Positions 17,998 through 26,790 of a stretch of DNA of 64,000 bases are shown piece after piece (position 1 is the first letter of the stretch; each line of letters begins with the position of its first letter). The stretch covers positions 1-64,000 of the forward strand of contig JADFNE010000018.1 in assembly GCA_022563535.1 (NCBI GenBank), written 5' to 3'. A model generated the notes under the pieces. It was not told the origin of the DNA, did no database searches, and saw only the letters and a list, made by a program, of their open reading frames with translations. The translations under genes and the position numbers were made by a program. Origin of the DNA: Myxococcales bacterium (lineage in GTDB: Bacteria > Myxococcota_A > UBA9160 > UBA4427).

Positions 17998-18326
17998 GAA
18001 CCCATCGTAGCGAGATGGGCGCTTGGGTGTGTAGTCGTTGGGGTGAAAATTGAGTGGTATTGGCGATTGGTTTGGGATTCGTGGTTTGCTGTTGATCGGG
18101 AGACGCCAGAATCGGCGAGAGGTGGGCTCCGGCTCATGGCTCGCAACCGTTTCAAAGTGCACGCTTGTGGTGACGATTTTGGAGTCATGTTGCCGAGCGA
18201 CGGCGCGAGCCTGGTGGCTGCGCTTTACTTCGCCTGCGCCCACCTCTCGCCGATTCTGGCTTGAGCCGGTGCGGGCCGAAATGCGGATTTTGGGTGGTGG
18301 GACAGTCCAGCTTGGTGGGGTGTGGC
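17998..18326. other. Intergenic region between thiS and alr
   Basis: About 329 nt without a supported gene, between the divergent thiS (minus) and alr (plus) starts. It contains the long perfect inverted repeat listed separately. No TPP riboswitch core is recognisable on the minus strand. The reading frames crossing it are not conserved-looking. Confidence 0.6.
18105..18260. repeat. Perfect 23-bp inverted repeat enclosing ~110 bp
   Basis: The left arm 18105-18127 begins GCCAGAATCGGCGAGAGG and ends TGGGC; the right arm 18238-18260 is its exact reverse complement (23 of 23). A nested pair GGCTCGC (18138-18144) and GCGAGCC (18205-18211) lies inside. No target-site duplication is visible at the ends. 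The layout resembles a miniature inverted-repeat element or a long structured RNA. It lies between the thi genes and alr. I saw no second copy in this window. Confidence 0.85.
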
Positions 18327-19493
18327 ATGGAGAAGGTGGGGACCAGCGAAGCGACGATTGATCTCGCGGCATTGCGGGACAACGCAGCACTTGTCGGCAG
18401 GCTCTCCCAGGGGCGCGAGCTGATCGGCGTCGTCAAGGCGGATGCGTATGGTCACGGCGTCGCATCGGTGGCGAGAATCTTGGTCGAGGAGGGATGTCGC
18501 CGGCTCGCGGTCGCTTCGGTCGACGAAGCCGCGGTCCTGCGCGACGCCGGTTTGGACGCCCCGGACATCCTGGTGCTTTCAGGACTGCACAGCCGCGCCG
18601 AAGCCGAAGAGGCCAGCGGACGGCGTCTGACGCCGGTTGTCTACGACGACGAAACCCTCAGCCTGGCGGTAGCAGCCGGTCGCTGCTCGGGTGCACCGAT
18701 CGAGGTCGAGGTCGAGGTCGACACCGGGATGTCCAGGATGGGTGTCGCGGCGGAGTCGGCTGTCGATTTGCTGGTTCGGGTCGCGGGCACGGCGGAACTC
18801 AATCTTGCCGGCGTATTCACCCACTTCAGTCGGGCCGACGAAACTGATCTCGAACCCTGTTTCGAACAATTGGCGAGCTTCCGCCGGATTTTGGCATCGG
18901 CGAGGGAGCAGGGCGTCGAGCCCCGAATTGTTCACGCGTCCAACTCCGCCGGGCTGCTCGCGGGAAAGTCGCTCCTGGATGCGCTGCCAGAGGGTACCGC
19001 AGTGCGTCCCGGCCTGATGCTCTACGGCGTTTGCCCCGCTCCCCATTTTGACGACGCATCCTTGCGGGCGGTGATGTGTCTGCAAACCCAGGTGGTCCGG
19101 CTGCAGGATGTGGTTCCAGGCCAGCCCGTTGGCTATGGCGCGACCTTCCGGGTCGTGCAAAAAACCCGAATCGCGACGCTCCCGTTGGGTTACGCGGACG
19201 GTGTTCCGTGCGCGACTTCGGGCCATGGCTGGGTCTGGCTGGCGGGGAAACGACATCCGATCGTGGGCAGGGTGTCGATGGACTACATCACGATCGACGT
19301 CGGCGGCCGGGACGAGGGAGCGCGCGTCGGTCTCGGGGATCGCGCGGTCATTTTCGGGAATGCTGCAGTCGACGAAGCGGGCATTTCAGTCGAAGAGGCC
19401 GCCGCCTGGGCAGAAACGATTCCCTACGAACTGCTGGTTCGGGTGGGCCAGCGGGTGCCGCGTCGAGAAGTAGACCCCGCGGTGTCCGATTGA
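18327..19493 (+). CDS. alr: Alanine racemase
   Basis: Fold-type III PLP enzyme interconverting L- and D-alanine for peptidoglycan. ATG 18327 (MEKVGTSEATIDLAALRDN) is the natural family start; a G-rich stretch lies upstream. The PLP lysine sits in GVVKADAYGHG, the PLP-phosphate region in HASNSAGLL, and the second active-site block is GRVSMDYITIDVG. The length of 388 aa is normal. It is divergent from thiS and followed by purD 65 nt downstream. Confidence 0.95.
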   Translation: MEKVGTSEATIDLAALRDNAALVGRLSQGRELIGVVKADAYGHGVASVARILVEEGCRRLAVASVDEAAVLRDAGLDAPDILVLSGLHSRAEAEEASGRRLTPVVYDDETLSLAVAAGRCSGAPIEVEVEVDTGMSRMGVAAESAVDLLVRVAGTAELNLAGVFTHFSRADETDLEPCFEQLASFRRILASAREQGVEPRIVHASNSAGLLAGKSLLDALPEGTAVRPGLMLYGVCPAPHFDDASLRAVMCLQTQVVRLQDVVPGQPVGYGATFRVVQKTRIATLPLGYADGVPCATSGHGWVWLAGKRHPIVGRVSMDYITIDVGGRDEGARVGLGDRAVIFGNAAVDEAGISVEEAAAWAETIPYELLVRVGQRVPRREVDPAVSD

Positions 19494-19558
19494 TTGACTT
19501 GGACTCGGCACACCGTTAAAACTGCTTCGCGCAGTCGTTCGGCGCAGAAGGAGTTTTC

Positions 19559-20851
19559 GTGAACGTACTCGTCATTGGCTCAGGCGGTCGTGAGCACGCG
19601 TTGGCGTGGAAAATTGCGCAAAGCGAAAGCGTGACTCGCGTGTTGGTCGCTCCGGGCAACTCCGGCATGGCCGGTTGTGCGACCTGCTTTCCGGAGGTGA
19701 GCGCGGCCGATACCGACGCAATCACCGCACTTTGCACGCGAGAATCCGTGGGGCTCGTCGTGATCGGTCCCGAGGATCCCCTGGCCGACGGACTGGCGGA
19801 TCGTCTGCGCGACGCGGGCTTTGCGGTCTTCGGACCCTCGGCACAGGCTGCGCAACTCGAGGGCAGCAAGGCCTTTGCCAAGGACTTCATGCTGCGGCAC
19901 GGAATTCCCACGGCCGGCTACCAGACCTTTGAAACCCTCGAACCCGCAATCGCCTATGTGCGCGAGCGCGGGGGCGCCTGTGTGGTCAAGGCGGATGGAC
20001 TCGCCGCGGGCAAGGGCGTTGCCATGTGCGCGAACCCGGACGAAGCCGTTGCCGCCCTGCGCGAAATGATGGTGGATCTGCGCTTTGGCGCCGCGGGATC
20101 GCGCGTCGTTATCGAAGACTGGCTCGAGGGAGAAGAGGCGTCCTACTACGCCATCACCGACGGCGAGCGGATCGTCACCCTGGCGGCTGCGCAAGATCAC
20201 AAGCGCGCACTCGACGGAGACCGCGGTGAGAACACCGGGGGGATGGGGGCCTACTCACCGGCGCCTGTCATGAGCAAGGAAGTGGAACGGCGCGCCTTCG
20301 AACAAGTCGCGCTGCCAGCCATTCGCGGAATGGCGGCGGATGGGATGCCGTATGTCGGCGTGCTTTACATCGGCTTGATGATCAACCCAGAGGGTCAGCC
20401 CTACGTCGTCGAGTTCAATGTGCGCTTCGGAGACCCCGAAACCCAACCCTTGATGGTCCGCATGCAGGGCGACCTCGTTCCCTTGCTGCTGGGCGCCGCC
20501 CGGGGCGAACTCGACGAACAGCGCAAGCTCGCTTGGCCTGGGGCGTCCGTTTGCGTAGTGCTCGCCTCCGAAGGCTACCCCCGCGAATATCCCAAGGGCA
20601 TCGCGATTCACGGTCTGGCCGAGGATGGGAGTTTGCTCGGCGGCGACGAATCGGTGGTGATTTTTCACGCGGGCACCCGGCGTGCCTCGGATGGGGGATT
20701 CGAAACCAACGGCGGCCGCGTGCTCGGGGTGACGGCGCGCGGTGCATCAGTCCAGGAGGCTCGCGACCGGGCCTACAAGGCGGTTTCTGAGATCACCTTC
20801 GAAGGCGCTCAGCTGCGTCGAGATATCGCTTCTCGAGCCCTCAACCGCTGA
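19559..20851 (+). CDS. purD: Phosphoribosylamine-glycine ligase
   Basis: ATP-grasp enzyme of purine synthesis: phosphoribosylamine + glycine + ATP to GAR. It starts at GTG 19559 with AAGGAG 5 nt upstream. N-terminal [19 protein letters not shown]-grasp block [15 protein letters not shown], signature [12 protein letters not shown] and metal-binding [13 protein letters not shown] are all intact. The length of 430 aa is normal. It is followed 8 nt later by the Sua5/YrdC gene. Confidence 0.97.
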   Translation: MNVLVIGSGGREHALAWKIAQSESVTRVLVAPGNSGMAGCATCFPEVSAADTDAITALCTRESVGLVVIGPEDPLADGLADRLRDAGFAVFGPSAQAAQLEGSKAFAKDFMLRHGIPTAGYQTFETLEPAIAYVRERGGACVVKADGLAAGKGVAMCANPDEAVAALREMMVDLRFGAAGSRVVIEDWLEGEEASYYAITDGERIVTLAAAQDHKRALDGDRGENTGGMGAYSPAPVMSKEVERRAFEQVALPAIRGMAADGMPYVGVLYIGLMINPEGQPYVVEFNVRFGDPETQPLMVRMQGDLVPLLLGAARGELDEQRKLAWPGASVCVVLASEGYPREYPKGIAIHGLAEDGSLLGGDESVVIFHAGTRRASDGGFETNGGRVLGVTARGASVQEARDRAYKAVSEITFEGAQLRRDIASRALNR

Positions 20852-20859
20852 GGGATCTG

Positions 20860-21519
20860 ATGTCCGACGCTTCGGTATGCGTGCCCGAAAACCTGGTTGA
20901 AGCGCTCGATCACCTCGCAGCGGACGGCCTGGTGGCGTTTCCGACCGAAACCGTCTGGGGACTGGCTGCCCGGGCCAACTCCCAGCGCGCGGTCGACCGA
21001 CTCCGATCCTTCAAGGACAGGGCGCTGGATCAACCCATTTCAGTGCTGATCGACGGGACTCCCGCTCTCAGCTCGCTCGGCTTTTCCCCGAATCCGCTGC
21101 TGCTGGCGCTTGCCGAGGCCTTCTGGCCGGGTCCGCTCACATTGGTCATCGAGGGACCGGCAGACGCCCAGCTGGCGCAAGGAATTGCGGGACCGACCGG
21201 GGCCGTCGGATTTCGCTGCAGCGATCATCCACTGGCAAAGTTGTTGGTTCGCGAAGCGCTCGGCCGGGGCCTCGGTCCACTGACCGCGACGAGCTTCAAT
21301 CGCAGTGGAGAGAAACCGGTTGAAACTCAATCTCAGGCAATTCTCCTCGCGGATTCACACAATCCAGAACACGTGATTGCGCTCCGGGTCGGTCCCCACG
21401 ACGCAACCGGTGGAGCGCCCAGTACGGTGTTGAATCTCACCGCGTCCGGTCCGAGGATTTTGCGCGAGGGTGCGATCGGAAAAGAAGCACTCGCGGAAGT
21501 TCTCGCTGGTTTTCACTGA
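20860..21519 (+). CDS. tsaC: Sua5/YrdC/TsaC threonylcarbamoyl-AMP synthase-like protein
   Basis: A 219-aa YrdC-fold protein expected to make threonylcarbamoyl-AMP from Thr, bicarbonate and ATP for t6A37 of ANN-decoding tRNAs. Visible motifs: FPTETVWGLAARA, the K-x-R pocket in SFKDRALDQPISVLI, FWPGPLTLVIEG, VGFRCSDHPLAK and STVLNL. The usual (T/S)SAN.SG motif reads TSFNRSG here. There is no Sua5 C-terminal domain. ATG 20860 follows GAGGGA. The gene is tightly linked to purD and probably co-transcribed. Confidence 0.87.
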   Translation: MSDASVCVPENLVEALDHLAADGLVAFPTETVWGLAARANSQRAVDRLRSFKDRALDQPISVLIDGTPALSSLGFSPNPLLLALAEAFWPGPLTLVIEGPADAQLAQGIAGPTGAVGFRCSDHPLAKLLVREALGRGLGPLTATSFNRSGEKPVETQSQAILLADSHNPEHVIALRVGPHDATGGAPSTVLNLTASGPRILREGAIGKEALAEVLAGFH

Positions 21520-21608
21520 ACTTGATTGCGTCGAGGCAGTGACGCGGAGCGGCTCATCGTGGTAAACCCCATGCGACCGTCCCCGGGATCCCTGGAGGTG
21601 AACCGCGA

Positions 21609-22889
21609 ATGACCGTGGCCCGACCCTTCTGCGGCGTGCGTTACAACACGGCGCAAGTAAAACTGTCGAACGTCTTGGTTCCGCCCTACGACGTCATCGA
21701 AGCCGACGAACGCGAGAGCTTCTTTGCGCGCGATCCCCACAACGCCATCCGCTTCGAACTGACCCGCGACCCAGCAGATGAAGCCGATACCGACTATGCC
21801 GAGGTCGGCACAACTTTGGCCAAGTGGCGTGCGTCCGGCGTTTTGATTCGGGACAGCGAACCCCGCTACTACGTCATGCGCCAACGCTTCACTGTCACCA
21901 GCGGTACTGTGCTCGAACGGATCGGTTTTTTTGCGGAACTGGGTCTGGAGAACTATACCGAGGGCATCGTCCGGCCCCACGAGCGAACGCTGGCTGGACC
22001 GAAGGCCGATCGACTCAAGCTGCTGCGCGCATCTCGTGCCAACCTTTCCTCGGTTTTCTTGTTGTACGAAGACCGAGAGCAAGCGCTCGCGCCAGTGCTG
22101 GCTCGTGCCCTCGAAACCGACACCGTGGCCGAGGCCGAAGACGATTCCGGTATCGAATACAAGTTTGCGCTGCTTGCGAACTCAGATGACATCGAATTCG
22201 TGCAGTCATTCATGGGCCGATTGCCGGTGGTGATCGCCGACGGACATCATCGCTATGAGACTGCCCTGGCGTACCGCGACGAGCGGCGCGCGACCGCCAC
22301 CTCGCCCAACCCGACCGCCAACTACGAGTCGACCCTGGCCTACTTTGCCAACGCCTATTCCCCCGGCAGCCTGTTGCTGCCGATTCACCGGGTGGTGAAG
22401 AAGCACGCCTGCGCCGCACCCCCGAGCGAGGAGCAATGGCGCGCGGGGCTGCCGAGTTGGGAACACAAGTCTGTTGCGATGAGCGACGCCAAATCGATCG
22501 GCGAGTTGCTCGCACAGCATCTCACGCCGCTTGCGGGTAAGCCTGCATTTGCCGCCGACGACGGCCAGGGCAGCCTGCGCATCTTCTGGCGCGACGAAGA
22601 ACTCGGCGATCGGCTGATGGTATGCGAGCTCGAATCGGATGTGCTGAAGTCTGTCTTTGGGCTCGATCTGGTCTCGATCCTCGACGGCGCGGTCGGCTTC
22701 CCAAGGAGTGCGGAGCGCGCGGCGGAAGAAGTTCGGGAAGGAGACGGGAGCGTTGCGCTCTATCTGAATCCACTCACACCGGCCGACGTCTTTCGCACCA
22801 CGGGGCGCAGAGAAGTCATGCCGCAGAAGTCGACCTGCTTCTACCCGAAGGTGCCGACCGGGCTAGTGTTCCGCGATCATCGAAAATAG
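21609..22889 (+). CDS. DUF1015 family protein
   Basis: A 426-aa cytosolic protein with a strong ribosome-binding site (GGAGGTG, 7 nt before ATG 21609). Family hallmarks: VPPYDVIEADERESF near the N-terminus, YYVMRQRF, GFFAELGLENYTEG, RPHERTLAGPKADRL, and the best-known motif DGHHRYETALAYRDER. The biochemical role of DUF1015 is not known to me. The HHRYE motif resembles a nucleotide/phosphate-handling ParB-like fold, which is only a suggestion. It is followed 10 nt later by the DUF721 gene. Confidence 0.85.
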   Translation: MTVARPFCGVRYNTAQVKLSNVLVPPYDVIEADERESFFARDPHNAIRFELTRDPADEADTDYAEVGTTLAKWRASGVLIRDSEPRYYVMRQRFTVTSGTVLERIGFFAELGLENYTEGIVRPHERTLAGPKADRLKLLRASRANLSSVFLLYEDREQALAPVLARALETDTVAEAEDDSGIEYKFALLANSDDIEFVQSFMGRLPVVIADGHHRYETALAYRDERRATATSPNPTANYESTLAYFANAYSPGSLLLPIHRVVKKHACAAPPSEEQWRAGLPSWEHKSVAMSDAKSIGELLAQHLTPLAGKPAFAADDGQGSLRIFWRDEELGDRLMVCELESDVLKSVFGLDLVSILDGAVGFPRSAERAAEEVREGDGSVALYLNPLTPADVFRTTGRREVMPQKSTCFYPKVPTGLVFRDHRK

Positions 22890-22899
22890 GGAACGCCCA

Positions 22900-23268
22900 G
22901 TGGATCCGGATGACAAAGAAGCCCGCAGAAAGCGCGAACCTCAGGCGGTTGCCGACGTGCTCGGTGGCGTGCTGGCCGCAATGCAGCTCGACCTGGCTGC
23001 CCCGGTCGCGGCGATCGGCGAAAACTGGGAGGCGATCGTGGGGCGTGAAGTCGCCGAACACTGCCGGCCCGTTGGGATCAAGGCCGGCGTGCTCCACGCG
23101 GATGTGGATTCGAGCGTCTGGTGCCAGCAGCTGCATTTGCGCTCGCCGGAGATTCTGTCTGCCCTGAAAGATTTTCTCGGTTCCACGGCTCCGACGGCTC
23201 TGCGCTTTCGAGTCGGTAACAGTTGGCGAGCCTCAGCGGATGCGGTTGGGGCCGGGCGAATCGAGTGA
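22900..23268 (+). CDS. DUF721/DciA-like protein
   Basis: A 122-aa protein from GTG 22900. It has the DUF721 pattern: a helical N-terminus (VADVLGGVLAAMQ), WEAIVGREVAEHCRPV, then GVLHADVDSSVWCQQLHLRS. Some members (DciA) load the replicative helicase DnaB; others are uncharacterised. With no helicase gene nearby the role here is open. It is probably the last gene of the alr-purD run; a 345-nt gap follows. Confidence 0.75.
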   Translation: MDPDDKEARRKREPQAVADVLGGVLAAMQLDLAAPVAAIGENWEAIVGREVAEHCRPVGIKAGVLHADVDSSVWCQQLHLRSPEILSALKDFLGSTAPTALRFRVGNSWRASADAVGAGRIE

Positions 23269-23613
23269 GAAGGCTGTGGGGCCTGGGCCAACGCCGGCAA
23301 CGGGCTGCGAGGCCGACCGGCGGGTGGCCTCCGGGGCGTCCTCGGGAACGTCCTCAGGAGCCAGGAAGAACGCGTAATTCGGGCCGCAGTTGACCCCGGG
23401 GCGCGGTTTCTCTAGATTCGTCGACCGTTTACGCTGGAGACGTGAAAAACGGCGAGGGAAGCGTCCGAGTTCTGGCGGTTCTCGGGGCAGTTTCGCACTC
23501 CGGAAGGCTGAGATCTCAGGGCAGATTTCAGCTCAGCGAATTTTTACACATGCACGATCGAATGCATTGACGATCCGCTGCATCAATAGGAACTGAAAAA
23601 GGAACTGCGGACG
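23269..23613. other. Intergenic region upstream of rpsP
   Basis: 345 nt without a supported gene. A 67-codon frame at 23390-23596 is Arg-rich and overlaps the predicted promoter, so I reject it. The region holds the putative sigma-70 promoter at 23390-23418 and a leader of roughly 190 nt before rpsP. A long leader ahead of this operon could carry regulation, but no known motif was recognised. Confidence 0.6.
23390..23418 (+). promoter_or_regulatory. Putative sigma-70 promoter of the rpsP operon
   Basis: The -35 TTGACC (5/6 to TTGACA) at 23390-23395 and -10 TAGATT (4/6 to TATAAT) at 23413-23418 are separated by exactly 17 nt. Transcription would start near 23425, giving a ~190-nt leader to rpsP. 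It is the best sigma-70 match noticed in this window. Confidence 0.5.
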
Positions 23614-23880
23614 ATGGTGAAACTCCGTCTGGTACGACTCGGCAGCAACAAGCGACCCTTTTACCGGATCATCGCGATCGACGAGCGCAAAAAGCGAAGC
23701 GGGCGTCCCCTGGAGTTTCTCGGGACCTACGATCCCAATACCAAGGACGGCGAGGTCAAGGTGAAAACCGACGCCGTAGATGCGTGGCTCAAGAAGGGCG
23801 CTCAGATGAGCTCGACGGTGAAGTCTCTGGTGGCGCGTGCGCGCCGCGAGGGCGCGAGTCCTGCCGCCGGAGGTGCCTGA
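23614..23880 (+). CDS. rpsP: 30S ribosomal protein bS16
   Basis: An 88-aa ribosomal protein. MVKLRLVRLGSNKRPFYRII and GRPLEFLGTYDPNTK are diagnostic, as is WLKKGAQMSSTVKSL. A short Ala/Gly tail ends the protein. It leads the conserved rpsP-khpA-rimM-trmD-rplS operon; khpA starts 2 nt after its stop. Confidence 0.97.
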   Translation: MVKLRLVRLGSNKRPFYRIIAIDERKKRSGRPLEFLGTYDPNTKDGEVKVKTDAVDAWLKKGAQMSSTVKSLVARARREGASPAAGGA

Positions 23881-23882
23881 TC

Positions 23883-24122
23883 GTGGAAGACGGTGGCAAG
23901 GCTGCAGCAGCGCTGGTTGAATTCATCGCCAAGGGCATCGTGAACGAACCCGACGACGTCAAGGTCGTGATTTGCGACGGCGGGAGTCTGCTCGAACTCG
24001 AGACGAACGCTTCGGATCGCGGTCGCGTGATCGGTCGCCAGGGCCGTATCGCCAAATCGATGCGCGCTATCCTGGGCTCGTCTAACACGGGGACCGACTG
24101 TCGCCTGGAGATCGTCGACTAA
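23883..24122 (+). CDS. khpA: KH-domain RNA-binding protein KhpA
   Basis: A 79-aa single KH domain. The start is GTG 23883, just after the rpsP stop; an overlapping longer frame is spurious. LVEFIAKGIVNEPDDVKV is the usual N-terminus, and the RNA-binding GxxG loop is GRQG in RGRVIGRQGRIAKSM. KhpA pairs with KhpB in many bacteria to bind RNA. Its position between rpsP and rimM is conserved. Confidence 0.92.
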   Translation: MEDGGKAAAALVEFIAKGIVNEPDDVKVVICDGGSLLELETNASDRGRVIGRQGRIAKSMRAILGSSNTGTDCRLEIVD

Positions 24123-24171
24123 TCCAGTCGACTCCCGTCGACGCTGGGCCAGTACCCCGGGGCGGAGCCAG

Positions 24172-24888
24172 ATGCCTTCTGATCGTCGCGAAACCTCTTC
24201 TTCGTCGACAGCATCCACGCCGTCGACAGCGATGACAAATATGACGAACCCGTCGAGCGACCCGCCAATGAACGTCTCATCCAGAAACCTTGCCAACAAT
24301 AACCTTGCCAACAACAACCTTGCTGACGAGCAGCCGTCCGAGCCTTTGACGGTCGAATTGGGCCGCATCGTCGGTGAACACGGTCTCAAGGGTCAGGTTC
24401 GCGTTCGCTTCTTTGGCGAGAGTTACGAACATCTCAAGAGCTGTACCCAGGTCTGGCTCGGCGAGCGGCGCGGCGACGTGAACGCCAAGCTGCACGAGGT
24501 TCAGTTTGTGGGTACGGGACGGGCAAACGAAGCGCGTCTCGGCCTGAAGGGCATTTCCGATCGAGATGCGGCGCAGGCGCTGCGCGGGCTCCTGGTACTG
24601 GGCAGCGAATCCGCCCTCGAACCGCTGGACGATGACGAGTTCTACTGGCACCAACTGGTTGGCTGCAAGGTTGAAACCGAAGACGGGCAGTCCGTGGGCA
24701 CCGTTCGCGAGATCTGGGAAACCGGGGCTCACGACCTGTTGGTGGTGAGAGACGAGTCCGGACGACAGAACCTGATCCCGACGGCCCGAGAATTGACCCA
24801 GTTGATCGATCTGCCGGGGCGGCGAATCGTCGTGGCGGCGCTCCCGGGTTTGATCGATCTGGGAGACGGCCCCGAAACGGAAGCTTGA
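24172..24888 (+). CDS. rimM: Ribosome maturation factor RimM with N-terminal extension
   Basis: The RimM core starts at about residue 60 (VELGRIVGEHGLKGQVRV) and contains the PRC-barrel block EFYWHQLVGCKVETEDG and GRQNLIPTA. RimM helps mature the 30S head with bS19. The first ~58 residues are a Ser/Thr/Asn-rich extension not seen in typical RimM, encoding a repeated NLANN unit from three 15-nt tandem repeats. An in-frame ATG at 24268 would shorten it but keep the repeats. The stop overlaps the trmD start region (tgagatg). Confidence 0.93.
   Translation: MPSDRRETSSSSTASTPSTAMTNMTNPSSDPPMNVSSRNLANNNLANNNLADEQPSEPLTVELGRIVGEHGLKGQVRVRFFGESYEHLKSCTQVWLGERRGDVNAKLHEVQFVGTGRANEARLGLKGISDRDAAQALRGLLVLGSESALEPLDDDEFYWHQLVGCKVETEDGQSVGTVREIWETGAHDLLVVRDESGRQNLIPTARELTQLIDLPGRRIVVAALPGLIDLGDGPETEA
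24286..24330 (+). repeat. Three 15-nt tandem repeats inside rimM
   Basis: Units at 24286-24300 (AACCTTGCCAACAAT), 24301-24315 (same, last base C) and 24316-24330 (AACCTTGCTGACGAG). They encode N-L-A-N-N, N-L-A-N-N, N-L-A-D-E in the RimM N-terminal extension, so changes in copy number would keep the frame. Confidence 0.85.
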
Positions 24889-24889
24889 G

Positions 24890-25663
24890 ATGCAGTCAGG
24901 GGCCCAACTCGAGATCGATATTCTCAGCATCTTCCCGAATCTATTCGACAACTTTCTCTCGGAATCCTTTGTCGGCATGGCTCGAGAGCGGGGGCTTGCG
25001 AGAATAGACGCGCACGATCTGAGGGATTGGACGGCCGACAAGCACCGCACGGTCGACGATAGTCCCTACGGGGGCGGCCCCGGAATGCTGATGAAGCCGG
25101 AGCCCCTGGTCGCGGGGATCGAGGCGCTGGCGGGCAAAAAAGGCGAGGGGCGCCGGGCCAGGGTGGCGCTGTTGTCGCCTCAGGGGCGTCCTGTCACCCA
25201 GGCGTGGCTCGCGCAAGCCGCCCAGCAGCCCCATTGGGTGCTGGTTTGCGGCAGATACGAGGGAATCGACCAGCGGGTGATCGATCTGGCGGTCGACGAA
25301 GAGGTGTCGATCGGGGATTACGTCCTGTGCGGAGGGGAAATTCCGGCGATGGTGCTGATCGAGGGCATGATCCGCCTGCTGCCCGGATTGCTGGGAAATG
25401 CAGAATCCATTCATCGGGAGTCATTTGCACAGGATATTTTGGAAGGTCCGCAGTACACTCGGCCGCCGGAATTTCGCGGTCGCGTAGTCCCCGAAGAATT
25501 GTTGTCGGGAAATCATGCGGTGATCGATCGCTGGCGCAAAGAAAAGGCAATCGAAGTGACGAGGCGGCAACGTCCGGATCTTCTTCAAGGCAACATTCAA
25601 GATCAGAACAACTCGGACCGTGAGAGCGAGAGACCGAGAAACCGAGAAAGGGATACACAATGA
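24890..25663 (+). CDS. trmD: tRNA (guanine37-N1)-methyltransferase TrmD
   Basis: A SPOUT-fold methyltransferase that makes m1G37 and prevents +1 frameshifting. Signatures: [57 protein letters not shown] and [11 protein letters not shown]. The length is 257 aa, with a charged C-terminal tail. It starts 1 nt after the rimM stop, and its own stop overlaps the rplS start (ATGA). Confidence 0.97.
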   Translation: MQSGAQLEIDILSIFPNLFDNFLSESFVGMARERGLARIDAHDLRDWTADKHRTVDDSPYGGGPGMLMKPEPLVAGIEALAGKKGEGRRARVALLSPQGRPVTQAWLAQAAQQPHWVLVCGRYEGIDQRVIDLAVDEEVSIGDYVLCGGEIPAMVLIEGMIRLLPGLLGNAESIHRESFAQDILEGPQYTRPPEFRGRVVPEELLSGNHAVIDRWRKEKAIEVTRRQRPDLLQGNIQDQNNSDRESERPRNRERDTQ

Positions 25664-26151
25664 ATCGCCTCGATTTCATCGAAAAGGACTCGCTGCGCAG
25701 AGATCTGCCCCCATTCCGAGTGGGTGATCAGGTGCGCGTTCACTTCAAAGTAAAAGAGGGCGACAAAGAGCGCGTCCAGGTATTCGAGGGGTTGTGTCTG
25801 CGCAGGCGGGGCGGCAGCGCCGGCGAAACCTTCACTGTGCGGAAGATTTCAAACGGTGTTGGTGTCGAACGCATCTTTCCGGTTCAGTCTCCGTTGGTGG
25901 CCAAGCTCGAGATCCTGAGTCGCGGGTTCGTGCGCCGTTCGCGTTTGTATTACATGCGCCAACTCACCGGCAAGAAGGCGCGGCTGCACGCGAAGGTGCG
26001 AGACGTCTCGCATCTCATTTCTCCCGAAGAACAAGATCGCATCGCGGCGGGAGACGATGCTTCCGGCGCCAAGAGCAAGAAGAAGCGCGGCAAGAAGGCC
26101 AAGGCCGCTCGCGTCGCAGCCAAGGCCGCGAAGCAAGCGTCCGAGGGCTGA
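25660..26151 (+). CDS. rplS: 50S ribosomal protein bL19 with Lys/Ala-rich tail
   Basis: The bL19 core (residues 1-~120) is clear: [67 protein letters not shown] ~40-residue extension rich in Lys and Ala ([20 protein letters not shown]) follows; typical bL19 is about 115 aa, this is 163. It may reach into rRNA, as do basic tails on other ribosomal proteins. It is the last gene of the operon and converges on yraN. Confidence 0.97.
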   Translation: MNRLDFIEKDSLRRDLPPFRVGDQVRVHFKVKEGDKERVQVFEGLCLRRRGGSAGETFTVRKISNGVGVERIFPVQSPLVAKLEILSRGFVRRSRLYYMRQLTGKKARLHAKVRDVSHLISPEEQDRIAAGDDASGAKSKKKRGKKAKAARVAAKAAKQASEG

Positions 26152-26230
26152 TCACCCGGGTTCGTGCGCAATGCCGAGCCCGGGATCGGACCTGACGTTT
26201 TCGGACCTGACTTGGCAGACCCTCGAGCCC

Positions 26231-26749
26231 TCAGTCTCCCGCGTCGAACGCGGCGACGAAATGTTCGAGTTTCCACGGGTCTCGCGCGCGATCGCGTCCA
26301 CGATTGCCGTCGCCATTTCCGAGCACCGAACAGGCGATGACGTCGAAACGGATGTTTCGCGCCCGCCCCGGGTGCTGATGCAACCACGCCAGCGCGGCCC
26401 GAATCATGCGCGCTTGCTTTCGCCGATCGACCGCCAGTTCGGGCGGGCCGAAGCGAGTGGTTCGGCGGGTCTTGACTTCGACGAAGACCACGAGTGCCCC
26501 CCGCCGCGCGATCAAGTCAATCTCGACCCCGTCGTAGCGGACGTTTCGCGCTTCGATGCGATACCCTCGCCGCATCAAGAAGGAAGCGGCGCGCGCTTCG
26601 CCTTCGGCACCCAGACTGCGGCGCGGATCGCTGCCTGGAACATCAGTTTGCCGCGGGTTGGGCTCGTTAGAATTGACCTGCCCAGAGTTGCGGGGGACGG
26701 AGATTGGGTTTCCGGGCGATTGCCTTGATTTGTCGCTCAGTTTGCTCAA
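26231..26749 (-). CDS. yraN: UPF0102/YraN-family putative endonuclease
   Basis: A YraN-like nuclease-fold protein. The core is visible: RRSLGAEGEARAASFLMRRG, ARNVRYDGVEIDLIARR, VVFVEVKTRR and RFGPPELAVDRRKQ, with the D-x(n)-E-x-K residues of the restriction-nuclease fold in EIDLIA and VEVKTR. The start is unclear: no ATG or GTG fits, and I use TTG 26749 (172 aa), 41 nt from the divergent rsmI start; the frame runs much further upstream across rsmI. In many relatives yraN follows rplS/rnhB on the same strand; here it is reversed and rnhB is absent. The function of the family is unproven. Confidence 0.82.
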   Translation of the reverse strand: MSKLSDKSRQSPGNPISVPRNSGQVNSNEPNPRQTDVPGSDPRRSLGAEGEARAASFLMRRGYRIEARNVRYDGVEIDLIARRGALVVFVEVKTRRTTRFGPPELAVDRRKQARMIRAALAWLHQHPGRARNIRFDVIACSVLGNGDGNRGRDRARDPWKLEHFVAAFDAGD

Positions 26750-26790
26750 TGGAGTCGTTTCCCCGGGACCGGGGATGCGGAGTATAGCGG

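Noticed and set aside
17998-18326. Possible TPP riboswitch upstream of thiS.
   Set aside because: Neither the CUGAGA core nor the ACCUGAU-type motif is recognisable on the minus strand; only the inverted repeat is present.
23390-23596. A 67-codon frame before rpsP.
   Set aside because: Arg/Ser-rich, no ribosome-binding site or family resemblance, and it overlaps the best sigma-70 promoter.
26186-26211. Direct repeat TCGGACCTGAC (twice, 15-nt period) between rplS and yraN.
   Set aside because: Two short copies only, in a non-coding 3' region; likely chance or slippage.
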